Shown here: piece after piece, positions 62,771 through 64,000 of the stretch
Position numbering within the stretch: the stretch's first letter is position 1
Layout: every line of letters starts with the position of its first letter
NCBI GenBank assembly: GCA_016870995.1
Contig: VFZU01000005.1
Coordinates: 1-64,000, forward strand
Direction of reading: 5' to 3'
From: Acidobacteriota bacterium
GTDB lineage: Bacteria; Acidobacteriota; Terriglobia; Bryobacterales; Bryobacteraceae
DNA length: 64,000 nt
Translations under genes and position numbers: made by a program
Notes under the pieces: model-generated
Databases searched by the model: none
Told to the model about the DNA's origin: nothing
Seen by the model: only the letters and a program-made list of their open reading frames with translations

Positions 62771-64000
62771 TGGTTGAACAAGAACTCCTTGCTGGTCAGC
62801 AGCGCCCACAGCAGATCCTCAGCGCCTTGCCGGCGCGATTGCAGCATCGCCTCGGTGGTGCCCTTTTCCAGCCGGGCGGCCTTCAACAACTCCACTGACC
62901 GTTGCTTCTCGCTATCGCTTGGGAATCGTCCGAACGCCGACAGATATACCTGTTCGATCATGCGGCCATCACCCAGACCCAGCTTTTGAAACAAGCTCAC
63001 CACGCCATTCGGCGCCATCAGCTTGCGGTTCAACGTATCGCCATTGATCACGTGCAGCGCCTGTGCGATGCTCGGGTCGCTCGAGCGTTCTCCTGCGTCA
63101 CAGATCACGCGCTTCGGCCGCCCAAACACATTCAAGAATTCACTCTTGATCTGCACATCCGGCAATTGCATGGCACGTGTTCCTGCTGCGAAGCCATCGA
63201 ACGCGGTCGGAACACCGGTCACCTGGCTCATCGCGTCCAGCAACACTTCGGCCGGCAGCCGCTTCAGAATGTAATGCGAATAGTATTTACCGTCGAATTG
63301 ATTCGATGCGTTTGGCTCGCTCGACAGCTGATAGGTCGAGCTGTTGAGAATCGTTCGCATCAGTCGTTTCACATCGAAGTCCTTTGTGAAATCCGCTACC
63401 AGCGCGTCGAACAACTCGGCGTTCGATGCCGGGTTGGTGGCGCGAACGTCATCGATCGGGTCCGTGAGGCCGCGGCCCATAATGCTGCCCCAAACACGAT
63501 TCACAAGGTTCCGTGCGAAGAACTGGTTCTTCGGCGAAGTGAGCCACTTGGCGAAATGCGCGCGGCGGTCATCGGTGCTGTCCAGGTTCATCTCGTCGCC
63601 ATCGAGCGGCGTCGGGTTCAATGGCTTCAGCAAGCGCGGATGATTCACATCGCCGCTGGTGCGTGCAAACACCACCGTCTCGCCCATCGTGTTTCCATTC
63701 TTCAGGCCGACGCGGGCAAACAGATTCGCCATCTGGTAATACTGCTTTTGCGTCCACTTCTCAAGCGGATGATTGTGGCAACGGGCGCAGGTCAGGCGCT
63801 GCCCAAGAAAGGCCTGCGTCACATTTTCGGTGAGGTCGATCGGGTCTTTGTGCAACACAAAGTAGTTGAGTGCCCCGTTCTGCCGGGTGCTACCGCTTGA
63901 GGTCAGAATCTCCGTAGCGAATTGGTTCCAGGGCTTGTTCTGCTTCACGCTCTCGCGGATCCAGTTATAAAAGCTCTGCATGCCCACCGCGCCCAGTTTG
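62767..64000 (-). CDS. PSD1-type (DUF1549/DUF1553) protein, 5' end beyond the right edge
   Basis: At least 410 residues are visible; the frame stays open to base 64000 and the expected cytochrome c and early DUF1549 parts lie outside. Visible blocks are RLTCARCHNHPLEKWTQKQYYQMANLFARV (the DUF1549 end with CxxCH), then DUF1553: RAHFAKWLTSPKNQFFARNLVNRVWG, RTILNSSTYQLSS, RRLPAEVLLDAMSQVTG-like, and LYLSAFGRFPSDSEKQRSVELL-like sequence. Proteins of this group are abundant in Planctomycetes and Bryobacter-type acidobacteria and are thought to take part in polymer breakdown coupled to electron transfer. ATGA overlap with the WD40 gene. Confidence 0.9.
   Translation of the reverse strand, partial: KLGAVGMQSFYNWIRESVKQNKPWNQFATEILTSSGSTRQNGALNYFVLHKDPIDLTENVTQAFLGQRLTCARCHNHPLEKWTQKQYYQMANLFARVGLKNGNTMGETVVFARTSGDVNHPRLLKPLNPTPLDGDEMNLDSTDDRRAHFAKWLTSPKNQFFARNLVNRVWGSIMGRGLTDPIDDVRATNPASNAELFDALVADFTKDFDVKRLMRTILNSSTYQLSSEPNASNQFDGKYYSHYILKRLPAEVLLDAMSQVTGVPTAFDGFAAGTRAMQLPDVQIKSEFLNVFGRPKRVICDAGERSSDPSIAQALHVINGDTLNRKLMAPNGVVSLFQKLGLGDGRMIEQVYLSAFGRFPSDSEKQRSVELLKAARLEKGTTEAMLQSRRQGAEDLLWALLTSKEFLFNQ

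Noticed and set aside
1..64000. tRNA, rRNA, CRISPR arrays, prophage or integrase genes
   Set aside because: Intergenic spaces are mostly under 150 bases and none shows a cloverleaf, repeat-spacer pattern or recombinase motif.

Overview
The window reads as chromosomal DNA of an acidobacterium, most likely of the Bryobacter/Solibacter lineage. The support is protein content: two von Willebrand proteins of the acidobacterial VWFA type, two secreted proteins of the Solibacter C-terminal (TIGR03437-like) type, Tat-like secreted sugar-phosphate isomerases/epimerases, and a PSD1-type cytochrome / WD40 / PPC operon. LpxB implies a Gram-negative envelope and YpdA suggests bacillithiol use. Genes are tightly packed, with many ATGA-type overlaps. 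I see no rRNA, tRNA, CRISPR array or complete insertion sequence.

Layout. 0-5 kb: the 5' tip of an unknown minus-strand gene, a FliA/WhiG-type sigma factor, then a minus operon of two secreted TIM-barrel proteins, sppA and a small conserved protein. 5-9 kb: a NarL-type response regulator beside a sensor kinase interrupted by an in-frame TAA, and a doubly damaged DUF1624 membrane gene. 9-15.5 kb: a third secreted TIM-barrel protein, ypdA, alaS, then purS and glmS. 15.5-22.5 kb: a TetR-controlled TolC/HlyD/two-ATPase/two-permease exporter resembling the ybhGFSR system with YbhF split in two. 22.5-27.6 kb: lpxB with a catalytically dead M1-like protein, an unrecognised gene and an ankyrin protein. 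27.6-35 kb: a long minus operon (nuoM, uvrA, a deoxyhypusine-synthase-like gene, a CPBP protease, mtnA, a thioredoxin-fold protein, the ankyrin gene). 35-41 kb: a secreted TIGR03437-type protein, a GNAT enzyme and an NtrY/NtrX-like pair.

41-51 kb is the most unusual part. One minus operon encodes an SGNH hydrolase, an acyl carrier protein, a KAS III-like enzyme with Ser instead of the catalytic Cys, and a cupin. A second minus operon 3 kb away encodes a metallo-beta-lactamase-fold protein, an AlgI-type MBOAT acyltransferase and a second SGNH protein of the same family. Together they have the parts list of an acyl-carrier-dependent surface O-acylation pathway, analogous to Dlt (MBOAT + carrier + SGNH) but with a KAS III-like enzyme in place of the adenylating ligase. 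That is my main candidate for an undescribed system. Two VWFA proteins and a frameshifted M28 peptidase lie between the operons.

51-64 kb: a zinc-ribbon membrane protein, a decayed winged-helix/TPR gene, a secreted kelch protein, an argC-argB-argA-like operon behind what looks like a canonical double ARG box, a molybdopterin-binding-domain protein, and a minus operon running in from the right edge (PSD1, WD40/cytochrome c, PPC protein, TIM-barrel isomerase).

Four accessory genes carry six apparent frameshift or nonsense lesions. The long housekeeping genes (alaS, uvrA, glmS, lpxB, argCB, mtnA) are intact, which favours real gene decay over uniform sequencing error. All family assignments come from reading motifs and remembered family signatures; no database search was run.
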